Positions 11,984-22,775 of a stretch of 64,000 nt of DNA are shown piece by piece. The stretch lies in NCBI RefSeq assembly GCF_001245615.1, contig NZ_CWKH01000001.1, positions 1,488,001 through 1,552,000 of the forward strand. The letters are read 5' to 3'. The notes beneath the pieces were generated by a model that was not told where the DNA came from, made no database searches, and saw only the letters and a list, made by a program, of their open reading frames with translations. This stretch comes from Mycolicibacterium neworleansense. GTDB lineage: Bacteria > Actinomycetota > Actinomycetes > Mycobacteriales > Mycobacteriaceae. How positions within the stretch are numbered: the stretch's first letter is position 1; the number at the start of each line of letters is the position of its first letter. A program made the position numbers and the translations under genes.

Positions 11984-13867
11984 TCAGGCCCCCAGTCCGG
12001 TGAGGAGGTTCGACAATGCTTCGACCGCATCGATCTTGGCGGTCAGGTACCCGTCGGGTTTCGAATCGGCTTCGGCGACGGCCTTTTCCGGTCCGGCCAG
12101 GAGCACCTGACCAACACCGGCGGCACGCGCCGCCGCCACCGCGCCGGAAGCCTCCGTGCCGTAACGGGCATCGGTCCCGCACAGCACCGCCACCGCCGGA
12201 GCGCCGGCATCGGCCACCGCTGCGGCGATCCCGGCCGCGTCCACGGTCCCGGGGTTGATCGCCTCGATCCCGCCGGAAGCCAACAGGTTCGAGGCGAAGG
12301 TGGTGCGGATGTTGTGCTCGGCCAACGGGCCCAGCGGCAGCAGCAGGACCTTGGGCCGGGCGCCGTTGGCCGCGAGGTACGCGTCCGAGCGGTCGCGCAG
12401 CGCCTCGAAACCGGCCGCGTACCGAGCGATCGACGACGGCGAAGTTCCCTGCGGGAGCGGCTTTTCATCGAGGTTCGGGAACTCGTTGACACCGGTGATC
12501 GCGGTGCGACGGTGTGCGATGTCGTCACGGCGGCGCGTCGCGACCTCATCGATCTGGGCGGCGATGTGATCGCGTGCCCCGACGAATCCACCGCGCGCCT
12601 CGATGTCCTGGAAGTGCGCCCAGGCCTGTTCGGCGAGTTGGGCGGTGAGGTCCTCGACGAACCACGACCCACCGGCCGGGTCGAGCACCTGACCGATGTG
12701 CGACTCCTCCAGCAGCAACAACTGGGTGTTGCGGGCGATGCGGCGCGCGAAGCTCGTCGACGTCCCCTCCAGGCCGTCCGGAATGGCTGCGTCGAAAGGC
12801 AGCACCTGGACGGTGTCGGCGCCCCCGACGCCCGCCGAGAAAGCCGCCAACGTGGTGCGCAGCATGTTCACCCAGGGATCACGCTGGGTCATCATCGGCA
12901 GGGAGGTCACGGCGTGGATCCGGGCGGCTCCAGCCTCGGGCGCCCCGACCACCTCGGCGACCCGGGCCCACAGCTGACGCGCGACGCGCAGCTTGGCGAT
13001 CGTCATGAACTGATCGTCATCAGCGGCGTAGCGGAAGCTGATCTGCCGCAACGCATCCGATGTGGCCACGCCGCCGTCATTGAGGATGCGCAGGTAGGCG
13101 ACCGCCGCGGCGATCGAACCTGCGACCTCCCAGGCCGCGCTGGCGCCGCGGTTGTGGAATGCCGGTCCGTCGACGGTGATCGCGCGAACTCCGCCGGCAT
13201 GGCCGGTGAGCTTGGCGACGGCGGCGAGTAAGTCCGAGTCATCGGCCGTGGCTGAATTGTCGGCTCCGCCGACGGCGGGCTGCCCGGACAGCGGCGCGGT
13301 CAGCGGATCGGCGCCCAGATCGATCGACAGCCGCGAGCGCTGGTCGTCGTCAAGGTCTTTCAGCAGGGGCAGCACCGCATCGGCGATGGCGGTCAGGTCG
13401 GTTCCGGCGCTTTCCAGGATCACCGGCACCAGGTCCAGGAACACACCGTCCAACAGACGGTCCAGCTCACCCAGCGAAATACCGTCCTCGCCGCCGACCC
13501 GCAGGGCCAGCGCGCTGGCGCCCTCGGTCAAGGCCACCAGTACCGCGCCGTTGACCGTGCCCACGGCGGTGCCTGCGACGGCTGGGAAGCTCTCGACGAC
13601 CTTCCAGCCGGACTTCACGTCACGAAGGGCGTCGCCGCCGCGCACGAATGGCCACTGCCCCGGCAGGGTGGATTCCGGACGGGCGTCCAGGCTCGTGTAG
13701 AGCGGCCGGATGGCGAAACCCTCGTAGGTCTGCGAATCCAGCAGGCGCTCCGGCTCGGCGGGCAGATCGGCAACATCTCGCCGACTGCTCTTGGCCAGCA
13801 CACCGGCGACCGCCGTCCGCCACTGCTGACGGTCCGACTCGACCGCACTAGTCCCCTGTAACGACAC
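11984..13867 (-). CDS. mutA: Methylmalonyl-CoA mutase small subunit
   Basis: A 627-residue homologue of the large subunit that forms the structural half of the MutAB heterodimer. It retains the barrel signature ([13 protein letters not shown]) but its C-terminal domain lacks the DxHxxG cobalamin motif: the equivalent region reads [10 protein letters not shown]. That is normal for the small chain. GTG 13867 is chosen because AGGAG at 13874-13878 stands 6 nt before it; the ATG at 13873 touches that ribosome-binding site and is unlikely. It opens the mutA-mutB-meaB operon, divergent from the TVP38 gene across about 140 bp. Confidence 0.95.
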   Translation of the reverse strand: MSLQGTSAVESDRQQWRTAVAGVLAKSSRRDVADLPAEPERLLDSQTYEGFAIRPLYTSLDARPESTLPGQWPFVRGGDALRDVKSGWKVVESFPAVAGTAVGTVNGAVLVALTEGASALALRVGGEDGISLGELDRLLDGVFLDLVPVILESAGTDLTAIADAVLPLLKDLDDDQRSRLSIDLGADPLTAPLSGQPAVGGADNSATADDSDLLAAVAKLTGHAGGVRAITVDGPAFHNRGASAAWEVAGSIAAAVAYLRILNDGGVATSDALRQISFRYAADDDQFMTIAKLRVARQLWARVAEVVGAPEAGAARIHAVTSLPMMTQRDPWVNMLRTTLAAFSAGVGGADTVQVLPFDAAIPDGLEGTSTSFARRIARNTQLLLLEESHIGQVLDPAGGSWFVEDLTAQLAEQAWAHFQDIEARGGFVGARDHIAAQIDEVATRRRDDIAHRRTAITGVNEFPNLDEKPLPQGTSPSSIARYAAGFEALRDRSDAYLAANGARPKVLLLPLGPLAEHNIRTTFASNLLASGGIEAINPGTVDAAGIAAAVADAGAPAVAVLCGTDARYGTEASGAVAAARAAGVGQVLLAGPEKAVAEADSKPDGYLTAKIDAVEALSNLLTGLGA

Positions 13868-13997
13868 CCGCATCTCCTGTTATCGCAGCGTGTGACCTAC
13901 CCACTTGACCCTCAGGCTAAATGATCGCCATCACGGCGCTGACCGCTGGTGGGCGGACTCGCGGTTACACCCAGCGGTGTTCCCCGCCGCCGGGACG

Positions 13998-14003
13998 TAC
14001 TGT
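13998..14003 (+). promoter_or_regulatory. -10 box (TACTGT) for a leaderless transcript
   Basis: TACTGT ends 8 nt before the GTG start at 14012. No Shine-Dalgarno lies between, so transcription probably begins at or next to the start codon. No clear -35 element is seen. Confidence 0.4.
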
Positions 14004-14011
14004 TGTAAAAC

Positions 14012-14779
14012 GTGAAACCCGTCGTCAGAACCCTGCGCGTGGTACGCGCCGCGGTGATCGCGACGGCTTCCCAGTTGCCACCTCGGCGGATCGTGGGCCT
14101 GCTGACGGGCATTGTGATTCTTGTCGCAGTTGCCGTACTGGTTCCGTTGCCGACAGCCATGCAGATGCGGGACTGGGCCACCTCGGTGGGCCCATGGTTC
14201 CCCCTCGCGTTCCTCGGCGCCCACATCGTGGTGACGGTCTTCCCGTTCCCGCGCACCGCCTTCACGCTGGCCGCAGGTCTGTTGTTCGGTCCGGTACTGG
14301 GCATAGCGATCGCGGTGGTCGCCAGTGCGGTCAGTGCCGTGCTCGCGCTGTTCCTGATCCGCGCGGCCGGCTGGCAGCTCAATCGTCTGGTCCCACATCC
14401 TCGGGTCGACTCGCTGGACACCCGGCTTCGGCGGCGGGGCTGGCCGGTGGTGCTGTCGATGCGGTTGATCCCGGCGGTGCCGTTCTCGGTGCTGAACTAC
14501 GCCGCGGGCGCCTCGGCGGTGCGGGTGGTCCCCTACACGTTGGCGACGCTGGTCGGGCTGTTCCCCGGCACGGCGGCGGTCGTCATCCTGGGCGATGCGC
14601 TGACCGGCAACATCAGCCCGGCGCTGATCCTGGTGTCGCTGGGCACCGCCGCGCTCGGCGTGGCCGGGCTGATCTACGAGGTACGTCTCCACCGCCGCGA
14701 CCACCACCGCGAGCGTGCGCGTCTGCAGGCCGACACACCGCAATCGGTGGGCATTTCACGCACGCTCACCGAGCCCTGA
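14012..14779 (+). CDS. TVP38/TMEM64 (SNARE-associated, DedA-like) membrane protein
   Basis: A 255-residue polytopic inner-membrane protein of the TVP38/VTT family. A first transmembrane helix (about 30-48) is followed by the family core: VFPFPRTAFTLAAGLLFGPVLG (about 75-97), a helix near 95-118, the segment SMRLIPAVPFSVLNYAAGAS (about 150-170) and two further helices up to about 225. The tail is basic and histidine-rich. It corresponds to M. tuberculosis Rv1491c beside mutAB. VTT-fold proteins are linked to lipid scrambling or ion-coupled membrane homeostasis; the specific role here is unknown. GTG start, probably leaderless. The next gene follows after 22 nt. Confidence 0.85.
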   Translation: MKPVVRTLRVVRAAVIATASQLPPRRIVGLLTGIVILVAVAVLVPLPTAMQMRDWATSVGPWFPLAFLGAHIVVTVFPFPRTAFTLAAGLLFGPVLGIAIAVVASAVSAVLALFLIRAAGWQLNRLVPHPRVDSLDTRLRRRGWPVVLSMRLIPAVPFSVLNYAAGASAVRVVPYTLATLVGLFPGTAAVVILGDALTGNISPALILVSLGTAALGVAGLIYEVRLHRRDHHRERARLQADTPQSVGISRTLTEP

Positions 14780-14801
14780 ACGGAGCAGGAGGAGACACCA
14801 C

Positions 14802-15278
14802 ATGAGCGCACTGTCCGGCTTCGGTGCCCGCCTCCTGCGCAACCGCGGTCTCGTACGAGCCCCGATCTGGCTCTACCGGATCCGGGCCGGGGCGCTGCTC
14901 GGCACCAGAATGATGATGCTCGAGCACATCGGCCGCACCTCCGGTGAACGCCGCTACGTGGTGCTCGAAGTCGTCGACCGCCCCAGTCCCGACGCCGTCA
15001 TCGTCGCCTCCGGTTTCGGCGCGAAAGCCCAGTGGTTCCGCAATATCTCGGTCAATCCCCAGGTTCGGGTGTGGCTCGGCAGCCACCGGCCGGTGGCCGG
15101 CGTGGCCCACGTCATCGACCAGGACCGCACCGACCGGGTTCTGACCGACTACCGGCAGCGCCACCCCGCCACCTGGCAGCAGTTCAAGCTCGTCCTCGAA
15201 GACACGCTCGGCCAACCGATCACCGACACCGGCGCCCCGCTGCCGATGGTCGAGATCCGGTTACAGCCGCAACGCTGA
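14802..15278 (+). CDS. Ddn-like deazaflavin (F420)-dependent nitroreductase family protein
   Basis: A 158-residue protein of the DUF385/Ddn split-barrel family, typical of mycobacteria. The core LLGTRMMMLEHIGRTSGERR, followed by VVASGFGAKAQWFRN and a conserved tail ending in LPMVEIR, matches F420H2-dependent reductases. Start ATG 14802 follows a strong AGGAGGAG ribosome-binding site; the frame extends upstream but only into the TVP38 gene. It probably reduces quinones or other acceptors with F420H2; the substrate cannot be read from sequence. It ends 12 nt before the convergent SPFH gene. Confidence 0.82.
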   Translation: MSALSGFGARLLRNRGLVRAPIWLYRIRAGALLGTRMMMLEHIGRTSGERRYVVLEVVDRPSPDAVIVASGFGAKAQWFRNISVNPQVRVWLGSHRPVAGVAHVIDQDRTDRVLTDYRQRHPATWQQFKLVLEDTLGQPITDTGAPLPMVEIRLQPQR

Positions 15279-15290
15279 CGCCCGCCGGCC

Positions 15291-16490
15291 CTATTGCGCC
15301 CGGTGCGCGCCTCCCTCGAGTTCGGTGGGCGGAGGCTGCGGCGGGTTCGGCAACGACGCCTGTTGCGGCCCGGCGTTCAGCGGCGGCGTCGTGGCGCGCG
15401 CCTCGGCCTCGGCCTTGGCCACGGCCTGGGCGATCGCCGGATCGGTCTCGGTGGAGAACCATTCGGCGACCTCGTCGCTGTCGTCCTCGGGCTTGGGCAG
15501 ATCCTCGTCGACCGGCGACGGCGTGTACCGGAACACCCCGTCCTCGCCGGGCGCGCCGAGCAGCTTGGTGAAGCCCTGCAACGCCGAACCGAAGTCGCTG
15601 GGCACCAGCCAGACCTTGTTCGCCTCCCCCTTGGCCATCTGAGGCAGCGTCTGCAGGTACTGGTACGCCAGCATTTCCGGGGTGGGCCGCCCGGCCTTGA
15701 TCGCGGCGAAGGTCTTCTCGATGGCCTTGGCCTGCCCCTGCGCCTGCAGGTACTGAGCCGCCCGCTCACCCTGAGCCCGCAACATCCGCGACTGCCGGTC
15801 GGCCTCGGCGGCCAGGATCGCGGCCTGCTTGGCCCCCTCGGCCGCCAGGATCTGCGACTGCTTCTGGCCTTCGGCCTGTTTGATCGACGACTCCCGCACG
15901 CCCTCTGCGGTCAGGATCATCGCGCGCTTGTCGCGGTCGGCCTTCATCTGCTTTTCCATCGACTCCTGGATGGAGGGCGGCGGGTCGATGCTGCGCAATT
16001 CGACCCGTGCCACCCGCAGCCCCCAGCGACCGGTCGCCTCGTCCAGCACGCCCCGCAACTGAGCGTTGATCGAGTCGCGTGAGGTCAGCGTCTGCTCCAG
16101 CGTCATGCCACCGACGACGTTGCGCAGCGTGGTGGTGGTCAGCTGCTCCACACCGACGATGTAGTTGCTGATCTGGTACACCGCCGCTTGCGGGTTGGTG
16201 ACCTGGAAATAGACCACGGTGTCGATGTTGAGGGTCAGGTTGTCCTCGGTGATCACCGGTTGCGGCGGGAACGACACCACCCGCTCGCGCAGGTCCACCC
16301 GCGCACGGATCCGGTCGATGAACGGCACCAGCAACGTCAGCTGACCGCTGACCGTGCGGCTGTACCGGCCGAGACGCTCGATCACCGCGGCCTCGGCCTG
16401 GGGAATGAGCGCAACCGATTTGGCCACGACGATGATCGCGAAAACCACCAGCACAAGCAGCAAGACCAGCCCGGCTACGGCACCTTCCAT
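15291..16490 (-). CDS. SPFH/band-7 (stomatin-like) membrane protein
   Basis: A 399-residue stomatin/paraslipin-type protein: one N-terminal membrane anchor (about 6-24), an SPFH domain (about 25-190, with ERLGRYSRTVSGQLTLLVPF and the conserved IDPPPSIQESMEKQMKA), then a long alanine- and glutamine-rich coiled coil (about 185-265) and a proline-rich, acidic C-terminal tail. M. tuberculosis Rv1488 is the probable orthologue. GGGAGG lies about 8 nt before ATG. It is encoded 39 nt downstream of an NfeD-like gene, the usual partner; together they organise membrane microdomains and protease complexes in other bacteria. Confidence 0.9.
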   Translation of the reverse strand: MEGAVAGLVLLLVLVVFAIIVVAKSVALIPQAEAAVIERLGRYSRTVSGQLTLLVPFIDRIRARVDLRERVVSFPPQPVITEDNLTLNIDTVVYFQVTNPQAAVYQISNYIVGVEQLTTTTLRNVVGGMTLEQTLTSRDSINAQLRGVLDEATGRWGLRVARVELRSIDPPPSIQESMEKQMKADRDKRAMILTAEGVRESSIKQAEGQKQSQILAAEGAKQAAILAAEADRQSRMLRAQGERAAQYLQAQGQAKAIEKTFAAIKAGRPTPEMLAYQYLQTLPQMAKGEANKVWLVPSDFGSALQGFTKLLGAPGEDGVFRYTPSPVDEDLPKPEDDSDEVAEWFSTETDPAIAQAVAKAEAEARATTPPLNAGPQQASLPNPPQPPPTELEGGAHRAQ

Positions 16491-16529
16491 GGTGAATCCT
16501 CCCTGGTACTACGTCGACTCGAAGAGGCA

Positions 16530-16964
16530 CTACATCGTTTTGAAGACCACCGCGGTGGCGCCGTCGATCCTCACCACGGTCACATGATCACCCGGTTCGT
16601 ATACATCGTGGTCGTTGAGGGGCCGCGCCGTCCAGACTTCTCCGTCGAGCTTGACCTGACCCTCGTGCTGAGCCACCCGGTCCAGCACCAGCGCGGACTT
16701 ACCCTCCAACGCCTTGACGGGCTCGGGAAGCCCTCGCCCGGCCTCGAACCGGCGCCGCAGCGCGGGCCGGACCAGCACCAGCAAAAGCACCGACACCACG
16801 AGGAACACCACGCCGTCCGCCCACAGCGGCAGGTCGAACAGCCAACTCGATCCGCTCGCGGCCAGGGCACCACCGGCCAGCATGAGCAGGAACATGTCGC
16901 CGGTCAGGGCCTCCGCCCCGGCGAGTCCCAGCGCCAGGATGAGCCAGATCAGCGGTAGCGGCAT
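16530..16964 (-). CDS. NfeD-like membrane protein
   Basis: A 144-residue protein with an N-terminal membrane region (helices about 3-35 and 48-66) and a C-terminal OB-fold domain (about 85-144, [20 protein letters not shown]...[11 protein letters not shown]), the short NfeD1b form without protease domain. It is paired with the downstream SPFH gene as Rv1487 is with Rv1488. The ATG has no Shine-Dalgarno; a TAGGGT box stands 6 nt upstream, so a leaderless message is likely. Confidence 0.87.
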   Translation of the reverse strand: MPLPLIWLILALGLAGAEALTGDMFLLMLAGGALAASGSSWLFDLPLWADGVVFLVVSVLLLVLVRPALRRRFEAGRGLPEPVKALEGKSALVLDRVAQHEGQVKLDGEVWTARPLNDHDVYEPGDHVTVVRIDGATAVVFKTM

Positions 16965-16970
16965 GCGCTC

Positions 16971-16976
16971 ACCCTA
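16971..16976 (-). promoter_or_regulatory. -10 box (TAGGGT) of the NfeD-SPFH operon
   Basis: Read on the minus strand, TAGGGT is followed by 6 nt and then the NfeD ATG. It is back to back with the TACACT box of the divergent gene at 17007-17012. Confidence 0.45.
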
Positions 16977-17006
16977 GCGAATCAGGCCCGATCGGCGGCC
17001 GACAAT

Positions 17007-17012
17007 TACACT
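17007..17012 (+). promoter_or_regulatory. -10 box (TACACT) for a leaderless transcript
   Basis: TACACT ends 9 nt before the ATG at 17022 and no ribosome-binding site intervenes. Confidence 0.4.
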
Positions 17013-17021
17013 GCCAGGATC

Positions 17022-17879
17022 ATGTGGTGTCCAAGTGCAACGCTTTCGATGTGGGCCAACGCCTGGCTTGCCGGCGCGGCCGCGCCTGACGACGTCCTCG
17101 ACGCGTTATCCCAGTGGGCTCCAATGCATTCTGTGACCGCGTATGACTCGCAGGCCGCGGTCCGCACCGGCCTGCCCTGGCCGGAGTTGGAGGACTCCGG
17201 CTCGGTGTCCTTGCTTCAGACCCTGCGCACCGCCGTCGGCAGGTCCGGTACCAGGCCCTCGATCAGGGTGGCCCTGCCGGTCCCCGGCGACGTCCGCGGA
17301 TTGCCCGCCGGCTCGCAGTTCCAGCGGGATGCGCTCACGGTCGGCGAAGCCGTGCTGGTGACCCACGACGAGTTGGACGGCGTCGGACTGGTGCCCGAGT
17401 TCGAGTACTTCGAATTCGATGACGTGGAAACCGAATCCACGTTCGAACCCGAACCGCGGGCGCTGTCGTGGACGGTGTACTCGCTGCCCGTCCTGCCACC
17501 GCCGCAACACCACGACCTCGGTGCGGCCGAGTACGAGTTGCGGTCGGCGGTGCGCTCGGCAGCCGACACCCTGGTCGCGCTGCGGGCCGGTGTCGGTGTC
17601 GACATCGACGACCCCCGCGGCATGGTGGAAGACATCCTCGAAGCCGGCCGGATGCACCCGATCCCCGACCACGCCCCGACCCGGGCGGTGCGGGTGCTGG
17701 AGAACGCCGCGCACGTGGAGGCGATCATCACGGTGAGCTCGGGCCTGATGCCGATCGGCCTACAGAGTTCCTCAGAGGTACAGATCGCCGGCGACGCCAT
17801 GCGGCCGCTGGCCCAGGTGGTGCGCTCGGCCCGACTGGCCGCCCTCGAGGCGATCCTGCAATCTGCTTGGCGGGACTAG
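17022..17879 (+). CDS. Conserved mycobacterial hypothetical protein (Rv1486c-like)
   Basis: A 285-residue protein, close in length and place to M. tuberculosis Rv1486c between nfeD and hemH. No known domain is recognised. It is soluble, without signal peptide or membrane helix. The middle is acidic ([19 protein letters not shown], about 126-145), and the C-terminal half is a mixed domain with [20 protein letters not shown] and an alanine-rich final helix. Codon usage is typical of the genome. It is flanked by a divergent and a convergent gene, so it is probably monocistronic. Confidence 0.8.
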   Translation: MWCPSATLSMWANAWLAGAAAPDDVLDALSQWAPMHSVTAYDSQAAVRTGLPWPELEDSGSVSLLQTLRTAVGRSGTRPSIRVALPVPGDVRGLPAGSQFQRDALTVGEAVLVTHDELDGVGLVPEFEYFEFDDVETESTFEPEPRALSWTVYSLPVLPPPQHHDLGAAEYELRSAVRSAADTLVALRAGVGVDIDDPRGMVEDILEAGRMHPIPDHAPTRAVRVLENAAHVEAIITVSSGLMPIGLQSSSEVQIAGDAMRPLAQVVRSARLAALEAILQSAWRD

Positions 17880-17908
17880 CTTTTCACCAGACCCGAACGG
17901 TTCACCGG

Positions 17909-18943
17909 CTAGGACGGCGTGCCACAGCAGCCCGGTGAGCACGGCGCACCGTTGATGCTGAATCCGTAGCCGGGGGCCGGCTCCGGACCGACCACCCGCA
18001 GCGGCTGCGCACCGGTGCGCAACTCCTCGATCAGCCCGGCGGCCAACCGGGCGAAACGCTCATCGGCATTCGGGGTACTGGCCCGCGCGAAGGCGATACC
18101 GGCCTGCTCGGCCTGCTGCCGCAACTCGTAATCGAGATCCCACACCACCTCGATGTGGTCGGCGACGAAGCCGATCGGGCAGACGATGACCGCCCGGGTC
18201 CCCTTCTGCCCCAAGGCCGTCAGATGATCGGCGATGTCGGGCTCCAGCCACGGGATCCGGGGCGGGCCCGACCGCGACTGCCACACCTGGTCGAAATCGG
18301 CATAGCCCGCGGCGGCGGCCACGAGCCGTGTCGCGTAGCCGACCTGCCGACTGTAGAGCCTCGGACCGTGCCGCTCATCGGCAGCGATCGGAATCGAGTG
18401 CGCGGTGAACACCAACCGGGCCTCGTCGCGCAGTTCGGCAGGCAGGGTGGCGGCCGCTTCGGCGATCGCCTCGGCGAACATCTCCACCAGCAACGGATGG
18501 TCGAAGTACTGCCGCAGTTTGACCAGCTCCGGCGCGTCGTCACCCACCGCGGCGCGGGCACGGGCGATGTCCTCGACGTACTGCGTGCAGCTGGAATAGC
18601 CGCCCCAGGCCGATGTGGTGAACACCGCAGCCCGCCGAATCCCGTTGTCGCGCATCTGCGCAACCGTGTCCTCGACGTACGGTGCCCAGTTCCGGTTTCC
18701 GAAGTACACCGGAAGGTCGGGCAGCTGCACCCGCAACTGCTCGATCAGGGCCCGGTTGATGCCGTTGATCGGCGATACCCCGCCGAAATGCAGGTAATGC
18801 TCGGCGACGTCGGCCAACCGCTCGGCCGGGATGCCGCGCCCCCGGGTCACGTTCTCCAGGAACGGCATCACCTGCTCGGGCGCCTCCGGCCCCCCGAAGG
18901 ACAGCAGCAGAACCGCGTCGAAGCCGGCTTCATCGACCGCCAT
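17909..18943 (-). CDS. hemH: Ferrochelatase (coproporphyrin/protoporphyrin ferrochelatase)
   Basis: A 344-residue enzyme inserting ferrous iron into the porphyrin at the end of haem synthesis; in actinobacteria the substrate is normally coproporphyrin III. Catalytic signatures: FTAHSIP with H182 and DHIEVVWD with E264; the N-terminal LLLSFGGPE motif is intact. The C-terminus [14 protein letters not shown] has C335, C339 and C340, and C119 lies in YSSCTQY, consistent with the [2Fe-2S] cluster known in mycobacterial ferrochelatases. It is the last gene of the mabA-inhA-hemH run, 90 nt after inhA, with a large inverted repeat between them. Confidence 0.96.
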   Translation of the reverse strand: MAVDEAGFDAVLLLSFGGPEAPEQVMPFLENVTRGRGIPAERLADVAEHYLHFGGVSPINGINRALIEQLRVQLPDLPVYFGNRNWAPYVEDTVAQMRDNGIRRAAVFTTSAWGGYSSCTQYVEDIARARAAVGDDAPELVKLRQYFDHPLLVEMFAEAIAEAAATLPAELRDEARLVFTAHSIPIAADERHGPRLYSRQVGYATRLVAAAAGYADFDQVWQSRSGPPRIPWLEPDIADHLTALGQKGTRAVIVCPIGFVADHIEVVWDLDYELRQQAEQAGIAFARASTPNADERFARLAAGLIEELRTGAQPLRVVGPEPAPGYGFSINGAPCSPGCCGTPS

Positions 18944-18963
18944 CTTCTCGCCTCTCTATACGG

Positions 18964-19020
18964 CGAAACCGCATTCCAGCAGGAATCGTGCGCGGGCACA
19001 CCTGCTGGAATGCGGTTTCG
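18964..19020. repeat. 20-bp perfect inverted repeat between inhA and hemH
   Basis: Two 20-nt arms at 18964-18983 and 19001-19020 (core GAAACCGCATTCCAGCAGG and its exact complement) enclose a 17-nt spacer that itself can pair GTGC with GCAC. It lies between two genes of one operon. Neither strand has a U tract directly after the stem. The even size and perfect pairing look more like a REP/MITE-type intergenic repeat or an mRNA-stability element than a plain terminator. No second copy was noticed in this window. Confidence 0.8.
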
Positions 19021-19033
19021 GCGAAAAACAAAG

Positions 19034-19843
19034 TCAGAGCAGCTGGGTGCTGGCGCCGCCGTCGGCGTAGATGATGGTGCCGGTGGTGGCAGGCAGCCAG
19101 TCGGACAGCAACGCGCACACCGTCTTGGCGACCGGCGTCGGATCCTTCATGTTCCAGCCGATCGGCGCGCGCTGATCCCAGCCCTCTTCGAGGAGCTGCA
19201 TCTGCTGGCCGGCCTCGTCGCCCAGCGCGCCGCCGACAATGGCACTCATGGCCAGGGTCCGAATCGGGCCTGCGGCAACGAGGTTCGACCGCACGCCGAA
19301 CTTGCCCGCCTCCCGCGCCACGAACCGGTTGACTGATTCCAGTGCGCTCTTGGCCACCGTCATCCAGTTGTAGGCGGGCATGGCGCGGGTCGGGTCGAAG
19401 TCCATGCCGACGATGCCGCCGCCTTCGTTCATGACCGGCAGCAGCGCCTTGGCCAGCGAGGCGTACGAGTAGGCCGAGATGTGGATGCCCTTGGCGACGT
19501 CCTCGTAGGGGGCGTCGAAGAACGGGTTGACGCCCATGCCGCTCTGCGGCATGAAGCCGATCGAGTGCACCACGCCGTCGAGCTTGTTGCCCGCACCGAT
19601 GACTTCGGTGACCCGGTCGGCCAGGCTCGCCAGATGCTCCTCGTTCTGCACGTCGAGCTCCAGCAGCGGCGCCGGCTTGGGCAACCGGTCGGCGATGCGC
19701 TGGATCAGCTTCATCCGGTCGAACCCGGTGAGCACCAGCTCAGCACCGGCCTCCTGGGCCACCTTGGCGATGTGGAACGCGATCGACGAGTCCGTGATGA
19801 TCCCGGTGACGAGGATCCGCTTGCCTTCGAGCAAACCTGCCAT
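19034..19843 (-). CDS. inhA: NADH-dependent enoyl-[ACP] reductase InhA
   Basis: A 269-residue short-chain reductase, exactly the length of M. tuberculosis InhA, catalysing the last step of each FAS-II elongation cycle for mycolic acids. Catalytic Y158 and K165 are present (AYNWMTVAK). The NADH-site segment [10 protein letters not shown] keeps S94 and I95, the isoniazid-susceptible residues. N-terminal cofactor motif: [11 protein letters not shown] (14-24). It lies 62 nt downstream of mabA on the same strand, as in all mycobacteria. It is the target of activated isoniazid and ethionamide. Confidence 0.98.
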   Translation of the reverse strand: MAGLLEGKRILVTGIITDSSIAFHIAKVAQEAGAELVLTGFDRMKLIQRIADRLPKPAPLLELDVQNEEHLASLADRVTEVIGAGNKLDGVVHSIGFMPQSGMGVNPFFDAPYEDVAKGIHISAYSYASLAKALLPVMNEGGGIVGMDFDPTRAMPAYNWMTVAKSALESVNRFVAREAGKFGVRSNLVAAGPIRTLAMSAIVGGALGDEAGQQMQLLEEGWDQRAPIGWNMKDPTPVAKTVCALLSDWLPATTGTIIYADGGASTQLL

Positions 19844-19905
19844 TGTCCTGACTCCTACTTTGGTGAAGAGTTATGCGAAAGTTGTTGTGATCCAGCGCTT
19901 TTGGA

Positions 19906-20700
<795 letters not shown>

Positions 20701-20766
20701 TCAACGGCAGGGTCTGAAAATCGCATCACCCGCGCTGAGCATGCCCGGCGGGCACCGGACAGGCGC

Positions 20767-21774
20767 CTACCCGGGCAGTCTGCGGTTGATCACCAGCGCC
20801 GCCACACCCGCGACGGCCAGCACCAACGCACCGAGCCGCAGCCAGCCGAGGCTGGCATCGCCCTTGATGGTCTCGTAGCCGATCTGCTGCTGCAGCGAGG
20901 TGAACACCTGCTTGAGCTGTTCCAGGCTGGACGCGGTGAAGGCGTCACCGCCGGACAACTTGGCGATCTTGCCGAGCATCTCGTCGTCGACCGGCACCGG
21001 CTGGCGCTGATCGTTGATCTCGACGTAGCCGTACGGCGTACCGAAGGACACCGTGGAGATCGGTACCCCCTGGTCCTTGGCGGTGCGCGCCGCGGTGTAG
21101 GCGCCCTTGGGGTTGTCCGGGTTGGACGGCACGGTCTCCTTGCCGTCGGACATCAGCACGATGCGCGCCGGCGGCTTCTCGTCGCCGCCGCCGATCACCG
21201 CACCGACCGTGGCGATGGCCTGCAGCGCGGTGAAGATGCCCTCACCGGTGGCAGTCCGGTCGGCCAGCTGCAGCTTGTCCAGGCCGTTCTTGGTGGCCTC
21301 GCGGTTGGTGGTCGGCTGCACCAGCACGGTGGCCGTGCCGGCGTAGGCGATCAGGCCGAGGTTGATCCCCGGGGTGAGCTGATCGGCGAACTGCTTGGCG
21401 GCTTCCTGCGCGGCGGCCAGACGGCTCGGCGCGACGTCGGTGGCACGCATCGACTGCGACACGTCGATCACCAGCATCACCACGGCACGGTTGCGCGGAA
21501 TCCGCACATCGTGAGTCGGACCGGCCATTGCCACCGTCAACAGGACGAGCGAGATCGCCAGCAGCGCCGCCGGCAGATGCCGCCAGCGGGTCGGCTGTTT
21601 GGGCGCCACACTTTCGAGCAGCTCCATGTTGGCGAACCGCAGGACCCGCTGCTTCCGTGCGCGCTGCACGATGACGTAGAACGCCACCAGGCCCAGCACC
21701 ACGAACAGGAACAGGAACCACCATGCGTGGGCGAAGCCCGTCAGGCTCATCGGACCGAGAATCGGTAAAGTCAT
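20767..21774 (-). CDS. VWA-domain membrane protein (Rv1481-like, BatA type)
   Basis: A 335-residue protein, identical in length to M. tuberculosis Rv1481. Two N-terminal membrane helices (about 13-34 and 66-85) precede a von Willebrand A domain (about 95-290) with the MIDAS motif D104-V-S106-Q-S108; the conserved later Thr/Asp region is [12 protein letters not shown]-terminal helix (about 308-330) re-enters the membrane. Together with the upstream MoxR ATPase and DUF58 genes it forms the classic MoxR-DUF58-VWA module, thought to act as a chaperone for cell-envelope or metal-dependent complexes. Confidence 0.9.
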   Translation of the reverse strand: MTLPILGPMSLTGFAHAWWFLFLFVVLGLVAFYVIVQRARKQRVLRFANMELLESVAPKQPTRWRHLPAALLAISLVLLTVAMAGPTHDVRIPRNRAVVMLVIDVSQSMRATDVAPSRLAAAQEAAKQFADQLTPGINLGLIAYAGTATVLVQPTTNREATKNGLDKLQLADRTATGEGIFTALQAIATVGAVIGGGDEKPPARIVLMSDGKETVPSNPDNPKGAYTAARTAKDQGVPISTVSFGTPYGYVEINDQRQPVPVDDEMLGKIAKLSGGDAFTASSLEQLKQVFTSLQQQIGYETIKGDASLGWLRLGALVLAVAGVAALVINRRLPG

Positions 21775-21830
21775 GTGCTAGAAGTCATTTCGGTTTGTTT
21801 GCTCACAAGCTTCTTCTACCGGTCAAGCGC

Positions 21831-22775
21831 TCATCGGCCGGCCAGGGCGCCGCGCCGCCGGGTCGCCACAAACCGCACCACATCGGCGATCCAGTCCCGG
21901 TCGGTGCGCAGGCTCAGCAGCGGTGCATCGCAGCGCCGCAACGTACGGGCCACTTCCGCCCGGTGAGCCGCGGCCGCCCGCTCGAAATCGCTGCGCAGTT
22001 GCTCGTCGATGGTGAATTCGCGGGTGGCACCGGTCTCGGTGTCCTGCAGCACCACATCGCCGACCGCGGGCAGTTCGACGTCGCGCGGGTCGAGGATCTC
22101 GATGCCCAACACCTCGTGACGACCGGCGATGGCCCGCAGCGGGCGCATCCAGTTGATCGGCCCGAGGAAGTCGCTGATGATCACTGCCATGCCGCGTCGG
22201 CGCTCCGGACGACGCAGGGCGTCGATGGCAGCGGCCAGGTCGCCCCGCACCCCGGTCGGGGCCTTCGGCGTGGTGGCGATCGCGCGCAGCAGCTCCTGCT
22301 CGTGCACCCGCCCGCTCAATGCCGGAACCCGGCGCATGGTGTCGCCGTTGGCGATGATGGCGCCGATCCGATTGCCGCCCCCGCTGTTGAGGAACGCGAT
22401 CGCGGCCGCGGCCGCCACCGCCAGATCACGTTTCTCGCAGCCGGTGGTACCGAAGTCCAGGCTGGCCGACATGTCGACGACCAGCCAGGTCTCCAGTTCG
22501 CGGTCGGCGATCATCTGCCGCACGTGAGGTGTCTGGGTCCGGGCCGTCACCGACCAGTCCATCCGGCGCACGTCGTCGCCGGGCTGGTAGATCCGTGAGT
22601 CTCCCGGCTCTGATCCCGGACCCGGGATCAGGCCGAGGTGGTCCCCGTGCAGAACTCCGTCGAGCTTGCGCCGCACCGTCAGCTCAAGCTTGCGCAGCGC
22701 CGCCGTCAATGCCGGGTCCCGGATCTCCCCGCGCTTCAGAGACGGCAGGTCGACGGTGCGCCGGGAAGTGGTCAC
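21831..22775 (-). CDS. DUF58-domain protein (Rv1480-like)
   Basis: A 314-residue soluble protein of the DUF58 family (VWA-related). It shows the family hallmark GDSRIYQPGDDVRRMDWSVTAR (about 77-98) followed by a degenerate VWA core with VVDMSASLDFGT, where DMSAS resembles a MIDAS motif. Its GTG start at 22775 overlaps the moxR1 stop (GTGA), indicating translational coupling; the VWA gene follows after 56 nt. Role inferred from the MoxR-DUF58-VWA module; the direct partner is unknown. Confidence 0.9.
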   Translation of the reverse strand: MTTSRRTVDLPSLKRGEIRDPALTAALRKLELTVRRKLDGVLHGDHLGLIPGPGSEPGDSRIYQPGDDVRRMDWSVTARTQTPHVRQMIADRELETWLVVDMSASLDFGTTGCEKRDLAVAAAAAIAFLNSGGGNRIGAIIANGDTMRRVPALSGRVHEQELLRAIATTPKAPTGVRGDLAAAIDALRRPERRRGMAVIISDFLGPINWMRPLRAIAGRHEVLGIEILDPRDVELPAVGDVVLQDTETGATREFTIDEQLRSDFERAAAAHRAEVARTLRRCDAPLLSLRTDRDWIADVVRFVATRRRGALAGR

